In this document: positions 45,099 through 57,387 of the stretch, one piece after another
How positions within the stretch are numbered: the first letter of the stretch is position 1
How the letters are laid out: each line of letters starts with the position of its first letter
Assembly: GCF_901709675.1 (NCBI RefSeq)
Contig: NC_051087.1
Coordinates: 15,571,067 to 15,635,066, forward strand
DNA length: 64,000 nucleotides
Reading direction: 5' to 3'
Origin: Syngnathus acus
Taxonomy: Eukaryota > Chordata > Actinopteri > Syngnathiformes > Syngnathidae
Program-made: the position numbers and the translations under genes
Notes under the pieces: model-generated
Databases searched by the model: none
Seen by the model: the letters and a program-made list of their open reading frames with translations, nothing else
What the model was told of the DNA's origin: nothing

Positions 45099-45410
45099 CA
45101 AGGTTCACCAACTACATTTGTCAGAGGGCCAGAATGTCCCATCACCTTATGAGCCACACCCACTAATAACAATGAACTAAAAATCAAACTTTGATATAGC
45201 ATTATTGTTAATATATTTTTCACATGATAAAACTGAAGGTATTCTTAGCCTTTATGGGTGAGGCTCCTACAACCTTGCTGTTTTTAGTTGCTTGAGTGTG
45301 GACTACATGATATTTTCTCTTTGGTCCTCGTGATTATGGCATCCAGTCACTGGCCGGATTGGACGGCTTGGCGGGCCGGATTTGGCCCACAGGCCGGCCT
45401 TGGGGGAGAG
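45099..45410. repeat. probable decayed hAT MITE
   Basis: The left part is caaggttcaccaac...agagggccagaatg and the right part is cttggcgggccggatttggc with ccacaggccggccttg. These are eroded 'gggcc' hAT end blocks. No TSD is visible. Confidence 0.4.
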
Positions 45411-45482
45411 TCCTTCTGATTTATAAAAATTCTTCTTCCATTATCATAGAGAGAGAAAATGTTCTTCATGTTATGGTTAGAA

Positions 45483-46749
45483 CAGTGGTTCTTAACCTGG
45501 GTTCGATCGAACCCTAGGGGTTTGGTGAGTCAGTCTCAGGGGTTCGGCAGAGCCTCCACTGTAGAGGTCCAAACACACCTGATTTATCATGTACATTTGT
45601 GATGATGCATATCTGAACTGGTCTCGCAAAAGGCAACAGCAGGAGTCACACTGATTTGCAGGTGTGTAATTTGTTGTGAGTTCATGCCAAAGTCAAAGTC
45701 AAAGTCTGCTTTATTGTCAATTTCTTCACATGTCAAGACACACAAAGAGATCGAAATTACGTTTCCCACTATCCCACGGTGACAAGACATATTACACAAT
45801 ATACATACAAGTAAACAGCACAAAAAGTAAAAACAAGAAGGCACAAACAATGAATAAATAAGAGCGAAGAATAAATAATAAATAAACAAATAACATAAAT
45901 AACATAAATAAATAAGAGGAGCAAAAATGGAGCAAGTGTGCATACAGCAGACAGTCAGAATATAGCGCAAAAGTACAGGACGTTATGCAGCCGAGGGTGG
46001 AGGGGGGAGAGAGTTCAGGATCCTAACAGCCTGGAGTTTGAAGCTGTTGGTGAGTCTGGTGGTACGGGAGCGCAGGCTTCTGTACCTCTTCCCAGAGGGC
46101 AGAAGATCAAACAAAGAGTGAGCGGGGTGACTCACATCACACACAATCGTGGTCACCTTGTGGGTGAGATGGGAGGTGTAAATGTCCTTCAGGGAGGGGA
46201 GTGAAGCACCAATAATCTTACCAGCTGTGTTCACTATGCGCTGCACGGCCTTCATGTTGTATTCAGTGCAGCTACCACCCCACACAGCGATACAACTGGA
46301 AAGGACGCTCTCAATGGTGCCACGGTAGAATGTGGTCATGATGGCCGGAGGAGCACTTGCTCGCCTGAGTTTCCGCAGGAAGTACAGGCGGTACTGAGCT
46401 TTCTTCGCCAGTGATGCAGTGTTGGTGGTCCAGGAGAGGTCCTCACTGATGTGCACCCCCAGGAATCTGGTGCTGCTCACTCTCTCCACCACAGCACCGT
46501 TGATGGTCAGTGGCAGGTGTTGGGTGTGACCCTTCCGGAAGTCAACAACAATCTCCTTGGTCTTGTTGACGTTCAGCACTATGTTGGTTTTGTTCTTTGA
46601 ACAAGGTGATGTTCATGCATGGCTCATTTTGTGCACCAGTAAAAAACATCGATGTCTTGAATTATTATTTTTTCTCTAAAGAGGGGTTCGGTGAATGCAC
46701 ATATGAAACTGGTGGGGTTCGGTACCTCCAACAAGGTTAAGAACCACTG
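45483..46749. mobile_element. hAT MITE, family M5, with nested L2-C LINE
   Basis: The ends are cagtggttcttaacctgg and aggttaagaaccactg, with an exact 8-bp TSD ggttagaa (45475-45482, 46750-46757). ggggttcgg blocks lie inside each end. About 370 bp remain when the LINE at 45686-46579 is removed, and no transposase is visible. Confidence 0.92.
45686..46579 (-). mobile_element. L2-type LINE, family L2-C, copy 3, 5'-truncated
   Basis: It has the same 3' tail (inverse of gactttgactttga) and the same ORF end. The open frame runs from the truncation point to a stop near 45986 with KTKEIVVDFRKGHTQHLPLT, RLYFLRKLRRASAPPAIMTT and HSLFDLLPSGKRYRS. The open part shows no break. It is nested in the M5 MITE and hence younger. 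Confidence 0.9.
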
Positions 46750-46757
46750 GGTTAGAA

Positions 46758-47221
46758 GAAAAACTGGGGGGGCTAACGCAATGGAAGAGGAAAATTAACC
46801 TTGAAAGAAATTGGTTTTGGTTAGAAAAAGGAATAGGGTTGTAACTTAGAAAAATAATTAGTTGGTGTTAGGAAAAATATAAGATTTTAATCAAAAACGG
46901 AAACAAAAATGCCCCCAAGGGTTCAATTATATATAATTACTATACCATAACTATAGCAAAAAGAAGAAAAGCAGGAAAGAAACCAAAAAGCATAAACGAG
47001 GTAAAGAAACAGAAAAAGTAGAAAAGGGGTTGAGAAGGAGGGAGGGGGTGATGGAGCAAAAGAAAAGAGGGGAAAACATCCGAAAAATAAAAAAAAGTGG
47101 CGAGGTGGAAGAAATATTTTTTTTTCTGAACGCACTAGATTGCAGCAGAGATTCCTCCTCTCTAGGAGTTTTGTAGAGGCAGTTTGATGCAGCGTATGCC
47201 AGGTAAGTGTGATCATAATTG

Positions 47222-47291
<70 letters not shown>

Positions 47292-47584
47292 TGTCTGCAC
47301 ATTACCGCATTTAACACCATTAGAGCTGTGTGCAACATAATGTGAGCTAATGGGCTGACTGATAGAGGCACACACAGTGGGGGGTTGTGTGTTTGGATGG
47401 GATTAACATGGAGGACGCCATGAACAAGGCCATAAATTCAACTGGTGCAGGCAGAGCAGTTGGATGTTAAAATAACAAATGAAGCAAATGAAACCATTGT
47501 AGCTTAGATCACATTTGTTTGAAGAAAATATAGTTGAATTAATATTGATTAGTTAATTAATTCAATAATTCTCTGTCACTTTTC
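46758..47584. other. intergenic DNA with purine-rich stretches
   Basis: A-rich and G-rich text (46758-47110) precedes a GA microsatellite. No gene or transposon was recognised. Confidence 0.5.
47224..47292. repeat. (GA)n microsatellite
   Basis: About 34 dinucleotide units with two single-base interruptions. Confidence 0.95.
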
Positions 47585-47947
<363 letters not shown>

Positions 47948-47949
47948 TG

Positions 47950-48555
47950 AGGTAAACCTATTAATTCTGTCTGAGAATGTTGTCGCCGAAGAGTTGATTT
48001 AAGTGTAGAGGGCTGAGAAAAATGGAAACAAGAGCTGACCTGATCCGGAGTTAGTTTTCTTTTTAAAAAATTCATCAACAGCATTTTTATTTTCAAAAAC
48101 ATCATCCTTACGCATCTGAAGAGGACACTGGGAGAATACAGATTTTATGTTGTTGTTTTTTCCCCCCCAAAACTCAATTATTTTAAGTGTGGCTTCATTT
48201 GCACGCCGTGGATAATGTTTACTATCCAATTTATGATTCCATTAGCCAGAGAATTCACACTTTGAATTATATATGTTCATCAAAAAACAAACCTGTGCAT
48301 TGATTTGGCAAGACTAGTCGGTCGTCTCCCATCACTACATGCTATTTTTTTACATGCTCGTGACACTGTGCTTTGAAAACATTTGATAATTGGTATTTGA
48401 CAGACACTTGAAGGTTAAGAGTTGAAAGTTGGAAAATACTTGTGTCTTGTGCATTCAGTATTTGACGTATTTCAATCTCTGCCAGATCAAAGTCCCTTTA
48501 CTGGTCCACTCACGATGGTCCTGTTATAGACTGGTTGTTCCAGCAGAGGGTGGCA
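47950..48555. other. intergenic DNA, nothing recognised
   Basis: No exon, transposon end or repeat was recognised. Confidence 0.5.
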
Positions 48556-49599
48556 GAGAACCAGTGGTGGTTGCTGATCTTTCAAGGAAGGGGAGCTCAA
48601 TTTCAGCCCACATACATCCGTTCCTTCAATCGCTGATTCGCTCATTTCGCTGTCAATCAAAAAGGGATTTAGCCCTAGACAGATCCTCCAATCATCATGC
48701 AGAAGCTGAACGTCGGGCTGGACGAGGCCAGCCCACTGCCCCATAGACCCCCAGAGATGGTGGGAATCCGACCGGCGGGACAAAGCCCAACATTTATCCA
48801 ATGACTCGTATCGTTTCGCTGCACTCTTTGCTTCCCTATTGAACTAGGTGGACGCTCAACGTCTACACTGTTTAAAGCAGTGGTCGCCAACCTTTTTTGC
48901 GCCACGGACCGGTTACGTGTCAGAACTATTTTCGCGGACCGGCCTTTATATAAATAAATAATACATTTATTAAATAAATAATACATTTATAATAAATATA
49001 TAAATACGATTAAATAAAATGATACGACTGGTATAAATACAAGTATATATAAACGACATAAAAATAAAACTCACCATTACGTTGAATTAGTGGGAGCACT
49101 GAGCTTGTTTCACAGAAACGACCCGGTCCCATCTAGGCGTAATCAGAGACAATGACACCCGAAGTGGTTAATAGTCGACACTATTTGTACTATGTGTCCT
49201 CTCTGCATCCATTGCAGCCTGGTCATCCTGGAAGAGGGATCCTCCCATCTGTGGTCTCTTCTCACGGCAAAAGCCATTGCCAATCACCTGTTATCCAATT
49301 TACTCACTGCGTGATTTGATTTCTTCAGATTTAGGAAAATGGAAGCAGATAAGAAGATACTGAAGCAGAAATTAGACTTACACAGGTTGGTTGAGTTCAA
49401 TCACAATTCTTGTTAAGAAAGCTGTTTTCAGGAAAGTACAATACAGCGCTGGGCCTTTCTCAAGAGCAGAAAGTCTCCATTCAGAAAAGGCAACGTTCAA
49501 GGTTCTTTGGTCAGCTTATATTCAGTTGCACATGCCAGTGTGGGCCGAGTTTGATGGGTAATGAGTCTTTGGGGTGGGGCAAGCTCGCAGGAGATTTTG

Positions 49600-52500
49600 A
49601 GGGCGGCGAGGATGATGATGGCGGCGAGATGGAAGATGGCGGCGCACGCAGTTGCAGCGGCTCAGTGCTCTCCCGATCTACGCATTGTTTGTTTTTTGTT
49701 AGTGTTTGTACCCACTGTATGTCGATCATACACCACCTACAACCGACAGGAGCTCCTCAGGATAGGTGTTTGCTGCGAGTTGAGTGTCGCAGCGGAGTTT
49801 CACCGCTCGAAAAACATACCGGAGGATATCATCAGGCGCCCCGGCTCCCCTTGGATCACCATCCCCGCTGGGAGGAAGCGAAGGCAGCGCAGAGAGAGGA
49901 GGCAAAAACAAGGCTGCAGGGCCGGCGCGCTAACCAGGCTACGGAAGCAGCCGTTCAAACCACCGCTCCCTAGCCTGTTTCTTACCAACGCCAGGTCTCT
50001 TGCTAACAAAATGGATGAACTAAGGCTACAGATGTCTGCGAACCAGACCGTGAAGGACTGCTGCATGGTACTGATCACCGAAACCTGGCTTCATCCACTC
50101 ATACCGGACTCTGCTATCGAGCTAGCAGGATACACCACACAGCGTCATGACAGGACTGAGAACTCCGGCAAGAGCAAGGGGGGGGGGGCTCTGTATGTAC
50201 GTCAATAACAACTGGTGTACTAATATGGTGACTGTAGACAGTCACTGCTGCCCGGACCTGGAGTACGTGACTATTAAATGCAGGCCCTTTTACCTCCCTC
50301 GTGAATTTACCGTAGTCATGACGACTGTTGTTTACATACCTCCGGAGGCTAATGCTAAGGGCTTGGACTATTACATGGCAGTATTAGCAGCCAGCTGAGC
50401 AGATATCCTGACGCAGTCCACATCATGGCAGGGGACTTTAATCATGTAGATTTGAAAGCAGCACTCCCTAGTTTCCATCAGCATGTTAAATGTGCCACTA
50501 GAGGAGTTAACACTCTGGACAAGGTCTACTCCAACATCAAGCTAGGCTACAGGGCAAAACAGCTACCTCACCTGGGCCAGTCTGACCATATGTCACTGCT
50601 ATTAATCCCGGCATATACCACCATCAGGAAATCAGCTCCTATCATCACTAAAACTGTTAAAACCTGGCCTGATGACGCCTCTCAGCAGTTGCAGGACTGC
50701 TTCGACAGGACTAACTGGGACATCTTCGAACACCGGGACTTGAACGTGTTCACAGACAGTGTTCTGTGTTATATCAAGCACTGCACAGACACTGTCACAG
50801 TGGACAAACCTATGCGGATATACCCCAACCAGAAGCCCTGGATGACCCGGGAGGTCCTTCGGCTGCTGGAGGAGAGGGACACCGCCCTGTCTCTCAGGTC
50901 TGAGGACGGGGCTCTCTACAGCACAGCCAGAGCCAACCTGAGGAGAGGCATCAGAGAGGCCCAGCTTGCCTACAAGAAGAGGATTGAGGATCACCTGGAC
51001 AGCAACAACAGCAAGCAGGTGTGGCAGGGAGTCCAGCATCTCACCAACTACAGAACCACCATCGGAGCTGCTGAAGGGGACGCCTCACTGGCAGAGGTCC
51101 TCAATACCTTCTTTGCCCGGTTCGAGTCCGAGCCACCTGAAGCGGCCACATCACATCCCACAGACCGCAGCAGCTTCACCCTCACAGTGAAGGAGCACGA
51201 GGTGAGGCGCACGCTGCGGACCATCAACTCGAGGAAGGCTGCGGGTCCTGACGGCGTCACTGGGCGTGTCCTGAAGGACTGCGCAGATCAGCTGGCTGGA
51301 GTCTTCACAAAGATTTTCAACCAGTCCCTTACCGAGTCCACCGTCCCATCCTGTTTAAAATCCTCCACTATAGTCCCCCTGCCCAAGAAACGCCACATCA
51401 CCAGCCTCAATGACTACCGGCCAGTCGCACTCACCCCGGTGGTCATGAAGTGCTTTGAAAAGCTGGTACGGGGTCACATCACAGCACTCCTGTTCAGAGG
51501 TTTTGACCCCCACCAGTTTGCCTACAGGGCAAATAAATCCACAGAGGACGCAGTAGCTACAGCCCTCCACGCTGCACTGTCCCACCTGGAGCAGCCGGGG
51601 AGCTATGTGCGGATGCTCTTCGTGGACTTTAGCTCTGCTTTTAACACCATCCTCCCCCACAGACTGGTGGACATTCTGGAGGGCCTGGGACTTCCACATA
51701 ATACTTGCAGGTGGATTAAGAGCTTCCTGACGGGTCGCAGCCAGAGGGTGAAAGTGGGCCGTCATACAGCCACACCTCTCAGTCTTGGTACCGGCTCCCC
51801 ACAGGGCTGCGTACTGAGCCCACTGCTTTACACGCTCTACACACATGCATGCACCCCCGCCCACCGCAGCAACACCATCGTGAAATTTGCGGATGACACA
51901 ACCGTGGTGGGGCTCATCTCAAAGGGGGATGAGTCTGCCTACACTACAGGGACGAAGTGGTCCAGCTATCGGAGTGGTGCGGAGAGAACAATCTGCTCCT
52001 AAACACGGCTAAAACCCAAGAAATGGTCATTGATTTTAGGAGGAAAAATAAAACGGACGTTCCACCACTTATCATCGATGGGGTCTGTGTGAAGAGGGTG
52101 TCCTCCTTCCGCTACCTGGGAGTCCACATCGAGGAGGACTTCACCTGGGGCGTGAACACCTCTGAGCTGCTTAAAAAGGCCCAGCAGAGACTCTACTTTT
52201 TAAGGGTGCTGAGGAGGCACAGCATTACACAGAGACTGCTGGTGTCCTTCTATCGCTGCTCCATAGAAAGCATTTTAACGTACTGTATATGTGTTTGGTA
52301 CTCCAGCTGCACTGCTGCTCAGAGGAAAAAGCTCCGAGGGGTCATCAACACAGCACAGAAGATCATTGGCTGCCCTCTCCCCACACTGGAAGACCTACAC
52401 AGAACCCGCTGTCTCAAAAAAACACAGAACATTCTGAAGGACACTTCCCACCCTGGCCACTCCCTTTTCGAACTGTTGCCATCAGGCAGACGCTACAGAT

Positions 52501-52737
52501 TAATTAGGTCGAGGACTAGCAGATTCGCCAACAGTTTTTACCCTACAGCGGTAGTCACATTGAATGCAGCTAAACGTAAATGATTATGTCTGTGTATGTT
52601 CTTCTGTGGGTTTTTAGTTTGTTTTTTTATCTTTTTATTCTATTTATTTTTTATCGCATGCGCGGATCGGTTGGCACTTTTTAAATTTCGTTGTACATGT
52701 GACAATGACAAATAAAGATCTATTCTATCTATTCTAT
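49600..52737 (+). mobile_element. L2-type LINE, family L2-B, copy 2, nearly full length
   Basis: About 3.1 kb runs from a GC-rich leader (gatggcggcgagatggaaga) through endonuclease, linker and RT to the tail gacaaataaagatctattct. The part from 51166 is almost identical to copy 1 at 41128-42700. The exact 5' end and TSD were not resolved. Confidence 0.88.
49650..52583 (+). pseudogene. L2-B endonuclease-reverse transcriptase, three frameshifts
   Basis: The endonuclease has LFLTNARSLANKMDELRLQM, LITETWLHP, GGLCMYVNNNWC, MAGDFNHVDLKAALPS and LGQSDHMSLLLIPAY. The linker has QKPWMTREVLRLLEERDTA. The RT has [68 protein letters not shown] and an intact end (RLIRSRTSRFANSFYPTAV). The breaks are one extra G in an 11-G run (50178-50188), a small indel near 50390, and a 5-base duplication (actac) at about 51940. 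It is otherwise open, so it is a recently dead copy. Confidence 0.9.
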
Positions 52738-52739
52738 GG

Positions 52740-53639
52740 GAGTGGGTGCTGGTTCAGTGAGAGCTGGTTCCGTGGGGGTGGGTGCTGATTATGGGCGATT
52801 CGGTGTGTGTGGGGGCTGTTGTCTTCCATCCCGTCTTTCGGCCTTGGCGATCATCTTTGGCCAGGTTCTTGGCTGTCTCCCTCTGGCACCTGCTGGTTTT
52901 ATCTCCAAGTGACCTTCCTGTAAACATTCTCCTCCATTCTTGCACATATACACTGTCGCACCTCATCCATTCATCATTCTTTCAATTTTGTCATTTTGTA
53001 CGGAATTATGTGAGCTTTTGTCTGTGACATCATCAATTTATTAATGTTCCCTGACTATGCAAAGTTTGTACTCACCACTTACCATGTTTTTGTTTGTTTG
53101 TTCTTTTGATACTCCATGTACTTGCTTACGTCATCATATTCTTAGTTTAATCATGCTTTCAACCATATCTTTTCTTTGTGAGGCAAAATATTTCCCTCTG
53201 TCCAGAACGTTCAGTAGTAATCGAAAACTGGTGTCTAACATTAGTCAAAACATAAGATACAATCAAGTACTGAACAATTTTAGATGACTTTGGCAGTGTC
53301 CGGGATTTAGAAAAGCATCAGGCATGCATTAAACAGTTCCTTAAGGGTCATTAAGCTATTCAGGCAATATATCAAAAAACATTTGTTATTTCAAAGTGCT
53401 CAGAAATATATCAGATCATAAAGTTATAAAAACCTTTGTCATTACCACCTATCGAAAATGTCTAGTTATGTCTTCTTTATTGATTTGGTGTGTAGGTATA
53501 ATTATATGCTTAAAATGTTTCTTTTATTGATTTAATATGTGAATATACTTGTCTGCTTATGTACTTTATTCAATGAGGTTTGAGCATATCTGTTTTTGTA
53601 GCTAGGCAGGACTTTTTGTATTTCGACCCCATTCCTTCA
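52740..53639. other. DNA between LINE insertions, nothing recognised
   Basis: A gtgggtgctg-type short duplication lies at 52740-52790; otherwise it is AT-rich unique-looking DNA. It should be hAT H3 interior or a further unrecognised insertion. Confidence 0.4.
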
Positions 53640-53765
53640 ACGTCCTGAGTGTTGTTAGTCATCTAAATGTTGAACAGAGGCTGTGATGTACCGAAGTCAA
53701 ATTCCTTGTTTGGCACGCTCAAACATGGCGAATAAAATTCTTGAATAAAATTCTTGAATAAAATT
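53640..53765 (+). mobile_element. L2-A LINE tail insertion
   Basis: cctgagtgttgttagtcatc, aatgttgaacagaggctgtg and aattccttgtttggcacgct followed by three copies of aataaaattcttg match the end of L2-A copy 1 (24718-24829). It is 5'-truncated in the 3' UTR. Confidence 0.85.
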
Positions 53766-54040
53766 CTTGAATATAGTTTGTCTTTTAATGCAGGATGCTT
53801 GGTCTCCATGTGCCGAAGCAGTTTTGAAGGCTTCATTGCCTCGTCAGCTAGCCTGTCGCCACATATTATGCAGAGCGGGCTTGGCGCGTAAGTCACCTGT
53901 GGCGATAGATCCGTATTTTAAGTAGGACTCCAGAAATTTTCTTTTAAATGCAACTTTCCTTTTCTTAAAAGTCGTAGCCTCTTCTTCCGTCTCCTCATTG
54001 GGCTTTTTTCCTTCCTTTTTCATCTCTGTTTCTTGCTCAT
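53766..54040 (-). pseudogene. hAT H3 transposase N-terminal remnant
   Basis: Read on the minus strand, a basic stretch KKRKVAFKRKFLESYLKYG is followed by the BED-type finger CIICGDRLAD...LLRHMETKHPALKDK after a frame change near 53880. The remaining coding region is missing, cut off by the L2-A tail. Confidence 0.75.
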
Positions 54041-54870
54041 TTTTGCTTGCCTCGTGGGCTCGACTGAGGTGACATGTCACGTGACCGAGACGAGCGTCTT
54101 GACCTGCACCGACGGATGTAATTGGGAGAGAATCGCCAGTTTTTTTAAAAATATTTCTCAAAATAAATTCGTACTCATTTTTGCTAGCTTTGCGGACTCG
54201 ACTGGGGAAACATGTCACGTGATCGGGACGAGCGTCTTGACCTGAATTAATTGATCGTCGATACATTTATTTATTTTTTCCTGTGCGGCTTGGCGGCCCG
54301 GTACCAAGTGACCCACGGACCGGGAGAAAATTTGAGTGCGTTGTAGCACATATTTAGTCAATGACATGTACATACAACAGTATATATTTGATCACTTTTT
54401 TTTTACATTTTAGGGGAAGGTGAGCTTCCCTTGCAGTCTGAGAGCAATCGTCTCTTGTGTGCTGGAGCCTATCCCAGCAGTCTGGGAGGCTTACTGTGCG
54501 AGTTTTTGGAATGTGCAGGCACGGGGACATCATGCAAAGTCCACAGAGAAAGGCTGAGTTTGCTGTGTTTACAGAACTGTGAGCTTCAATTTTTTTTTAA
54601 CATCACAGCAGATACATGACTTCCGTGTTTTCTTTCCTTCCCTTAAAACAGAACTGTGAGGCAGACGTGCGAAACAGTGTACCACTGTGTGCTACTTTGT
54701 CACCCTGGGTTATATCATAATTATTATATCTGGTAGTTAAAGATTTATTTTCAACAGCACCAAATGTCATGACCAAACATGCCATCTTCTTGCAGTTATA
54801 TTTTTTTTAACAGAACACCTTTTAGATTTAAATGGCCAAGCATTCCACAAGGGTTGGCCGCCTGTCTCAC

Positions 54871-54917
54871 CCTGGCCAGTTGCAAATCTCCCAGACGGCG
54901 CTCCAGACTGCGCTTGC
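54871..54917 (-). CDS. weak candidate exon E of unidentified host gene
   Basis: The acceptor attctcacag and donor gtgaga on the minus strand bound 47 nt, which can read KRSLERRLGDLQLAR. It is supported by splice signals and position only. The reading frame is not fixed relative to the upstream candidate exon. Confidence 0.25.
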
Positions 54918-54995
54918 CTGTGAGAATAATTTTCTGTTTTGAGAATAGCCATCAAGCATGTTGAGTATTTTCATGGTTTCCTGAGTGGCACCTAC

Positions 54996-55085
54996 GTTTC
55001 TGCAGATGGGGAGCCATCCACTTGTATGTGGCGCAATGTTGCAATAATGTCAGTGAAAGCGAAAGGTAGAAAAGCAACTCGCAGC
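54996..55085 (-). CDS. candidate exon D of unidentified host gene
   Basis: The minus strand has an acceptor gatctgtaag before 55085 and a donor gtaggt after 54996, giving 90 nt. One frame reads RLRVAFLPFAFTDIIATLR followed by HIQVDGSPSAET, a protein-like composition with no stop. Another frame is also open, so the phase is uncertain. I do not recognise the product. Confidence 0.35.
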
Positions 55086-55139
55086 CTTACAGATCAAAAC
55101 ACACATAATCATAAAAAAATCATATAATGTCATAGTTAA

Positions 55140-55300
55140 CCTTAAAATGGAATCCAATGTATCTGAGTGGAAAACCTTTGTTGCTTTGGCCGATGAGATG
55201 ACTGGTGTAATAAGCCATGTTCCATACCATCCTCAGAAAGTTGAAAGGGATCTTTGCGACCCTTTGGCCAAAGGGTAAACTCCGGGCAAACACATGGAAT
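55140..55300 (-). CDS. candidate exon C of unidentified host gene (end uncertain)
   Basis: The acceptor tgtatttttag lies before 55300 on the minus strand, and gtatgg (after about 55227) or gttaac (about 55147) could be the donor. In phase 0, which fits the preceding candidate exon, it reads IPCVCPEFTLWPKGRKDPFQ then LSED. In another phase it reads FHVFARSLPFGQRVAKIPFN. Both are protein-like, so the frame cannot be decided without a homologue. Confidence 0.35.
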
Positions 55301-55944
55301 CTAAAAATACACCAAAAGGGAAATAAATATGTTTCCATAATGTGCTAAATGTCAATTCAATTACTTCTCTGCTCGTAGTAGGGAGTGTTTAACCAGCCCT
55401 TTTATTAAGTCAAGGCTAAGAGAGGAAGTCACTATTTACCTTTCGAGTATAAAAATAGATTACGTACAATTGCCGTGGTGCTACTTATTGGAGTAAAAAT
55501 AAATTCAACCACGTTGAAATATGACACCCGCATTCAAAAACATGTGAATTAAACTTGACAATAGTCGTTTGGGCTATGTCCTGACCTGAGTGCCTGGAGG
55601 AAAACCAATTCATAGATGTTTTTGTAGACTGCTGCTACCAAATTTGTCTGCACAGGAAAAAAAGTAATTTGATGATTCTGATAATGCAAAAATATAAATC
55701 AGATGGAATGTTAATACGGGGTAGGCAACAAAATGCCCATGGATCACGCAGGGCCTACGTGAGCATTGGCTAGCAAACATTTCACAGGAAGTGCCACAAA
55801 CAAATTAATTCAGTGGCATTGTAAGCCAAAGTTACTTAAAATACAGGTCGATGTACCAAAAGCAAAGTATTAACATCATTCATGAGTGATCCCATTCCCA
55901 TCCAGCTTTTATAACATGGAAACTTCAATGACTCGGTGACTGAC

Positions 55945-56262
55945 TTTTAGGTCCAAGAACACGGGGTGGCACTTCAATCTGAGGATCTGCATCAATTTCA
56001 TCCTCATTTGCTCCTGGGCTGAGGGTACAATGCCCAAAGTGAGGCTGTGGCGCAGAGACATGCCCGGGTATCTGTGACGCAAGGAGAGGAAAGAGTCAAA
56101 GACCAGCTGTAGACCAGCTTCAACACGCTGCCCTCTCCTGCTCAAATGTATTACTACATCTACAGATGTCAGGAAATTAAAATCCAGGTCATCTCGCTTT
56201 ACGACAGTTTTGTTTCTTCGGTAGCAATGTGAGCCGAATTTGTGGTTCTTGAATTTGGGCAT
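55945..56262 (-). CDS. candidate exon B of unidentified host gene
   Basis: On the minus strand a gatag acceptor (56263-56264 is its AG) opens 318 nt, 106 codons in phase 0, up to a gtcagt donor. It reads MPKFKNHKFGSHCYRRNKTV, then DDLDFNFLTSVDVVIHLSRR, GQRVEAGLQLVFDSFLSLRH and QILRLKCHPVFLDLK. There is no stop and no low complexity, and the composition is that of a folded domain. If the donor is not used the frame stops at 55909 after SML. I do not recognise the family. Confidence 0.5.
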
Positions 56263-56313
56263 CTATCAAATGCACAATATGGATAAACCAAGTACAATGT
56301 AAAATATCTAGAG

Positions 56314-56689
56314 CAGGGGTGCCCAAACTTTTTCAGCTTGCGAGCTACTTTTGAAATGACCAAGTCACAAAGATCTACCCACTTTTTATATATATAGATG
56401 TCATCGTGAAAAAAAAGTCCTACTCCCATTCCCTATGAAAGTGATACTTCTTACTATGGCCAGCTGCCCCACTCATTTTTATACCCTTTCTTAAGTTTAA
56501 GAGAAAAAACAGGGTTCTGACAATTGGAGGGAACTCGCGAGCTAGCGTGTTTGTGTTGTGTTGTTAGCGCCGTTGTTTGTACACGCGTCAAGTGCGAAAA
56601 AAAATAAAAACATTTTAATATCACGCGATCGACCAATAGTGGCTTGGCGATCGACCGGTTGATCGCGATCGACGTATTGGGCACCCCTG
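56314..56689. mobile_element. hAT MITE, family M6, in intron of the candidate gene
   Basis: The ends are caggggtgcccaaacttttt and attgggcacccctg, with an exact 8-bp TSD atctagag (56306-56313, 56690-56697). It has 'gcgagctac' and 'gatcgcgatcgac' blocks near the ends. It lies about 50 bp from the proposed acceptor of exon B. Confidence 0.9.
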
Positions 56690-56724
56690 ATCTAGAGTGA
56701 GAGTTTACTTCAATAAAAACAATA

Positions 56725-57387
56725 CAGTCAAACCTCGGTTTTCGACCACAATCCGTTCCAGAAGGCGGTTCGAGAAGTGAATCGGTCGAATTCCGAATTT
56801 ATTTTTCCCACTACAAATTATGGAAAAAAAATTAGTCCTTTCCAAGACTAAAAAAACCCGCCATTTTTAAGCATTTTTTCATTTGCGCATTTTTGTCCGA
56901 TCACGCAACTGCAACGCACCGCCGAACGCACAACCGTAGCGCGCTGGTCGCATTATTGTGACAGAGCCGTTGCTGAAATTTAGAAAATATTTTTAAAGTC
57001 CTGATGTACTTTCCAAAATTTAAGTGGACCTCAGTGCGCAGAGAGCTTAATTTGGTCCAATCGCGCAACCGCAGCACGCCGGGCGCTTATTGTCGCATTG
57101 CTTTAAGAGCGTCTTTGTGTTTTAGGATGACTTTACTGCTCCCACTTGCTTTCTTTGGAGGCATGATTAGGGGTTAATACAATCCTCAAAGTAACAAAAA
57201 TACAATAACGAACGGAGTCAGTCAGCATCCGGGCCGCACGGTCGGGTTTTCTCGGGTCCTTTCGGCTCATCTCGCGAGGTTCGACCTCCGAATTTTGTTC
57301 GACAACCGAAGCAAAAAAATCGAGAATTTTTTGTTCGAATTCCGATTTGTTCGAGAACCGGGACGTTCGAAAACTGAGGTTTGACTG
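56725..57387. mobile_element. TA-flanked TIR MITE, family M3, copy 2
   Basis: This 663-bp element has ends cagtcaaacctcggttttcg and aactgaggtttgactg and is flanked by TA. It is clearly homologous to 11363-12057 throughout, with several indels. It has no coding capacity. Confidence 0.88.

Larger units (their letters stand above)
48878..54334 (-). mobile_element. hAT transposon, family H3, with nested LINEs, right end eroded
   Basis: The left end is cagtggtcgccaaccttttt with cgccacggaccggtt. Near the right end ggcggcccggtaccaagtga and cccacggaccggg occur, but the final inverted repeat is missing or deleted. The transposase start lies near the right end on the minus strand. An L2-B LINE (49600-52737) and an L2-A tail (53640-53765) lie inside, along with a piece of L2-D-like text at 49186-49265. 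Confidence 0.7.
48556..54520. repeat. fish interspersed repeat (MITE-like), split by a hAT element
   Basis: The left part (48556-48877) reads accagtggtggttgctgatc, ggggagctcaatttc and ctgattcgctcatttcgctg. The right part (about 54335-54520) reads tagcacatatttagtcaatg, tttgatcactttttttttac and ggggaaggtgagcttccctt. I recognise both as successive parts of one common fish repeat that is normally about 0.5 kb. The hAT at 48878 separates them. The assignment is from memory of the repeat and is not proven. Confidence 0.45.

Noticed and set aside
54440-54500. gctggagcctatcccagcag as a third copy of SINE S1
   Set aside because: Only about 22 bases match, with no boxes or tail around them; it is too short to call.
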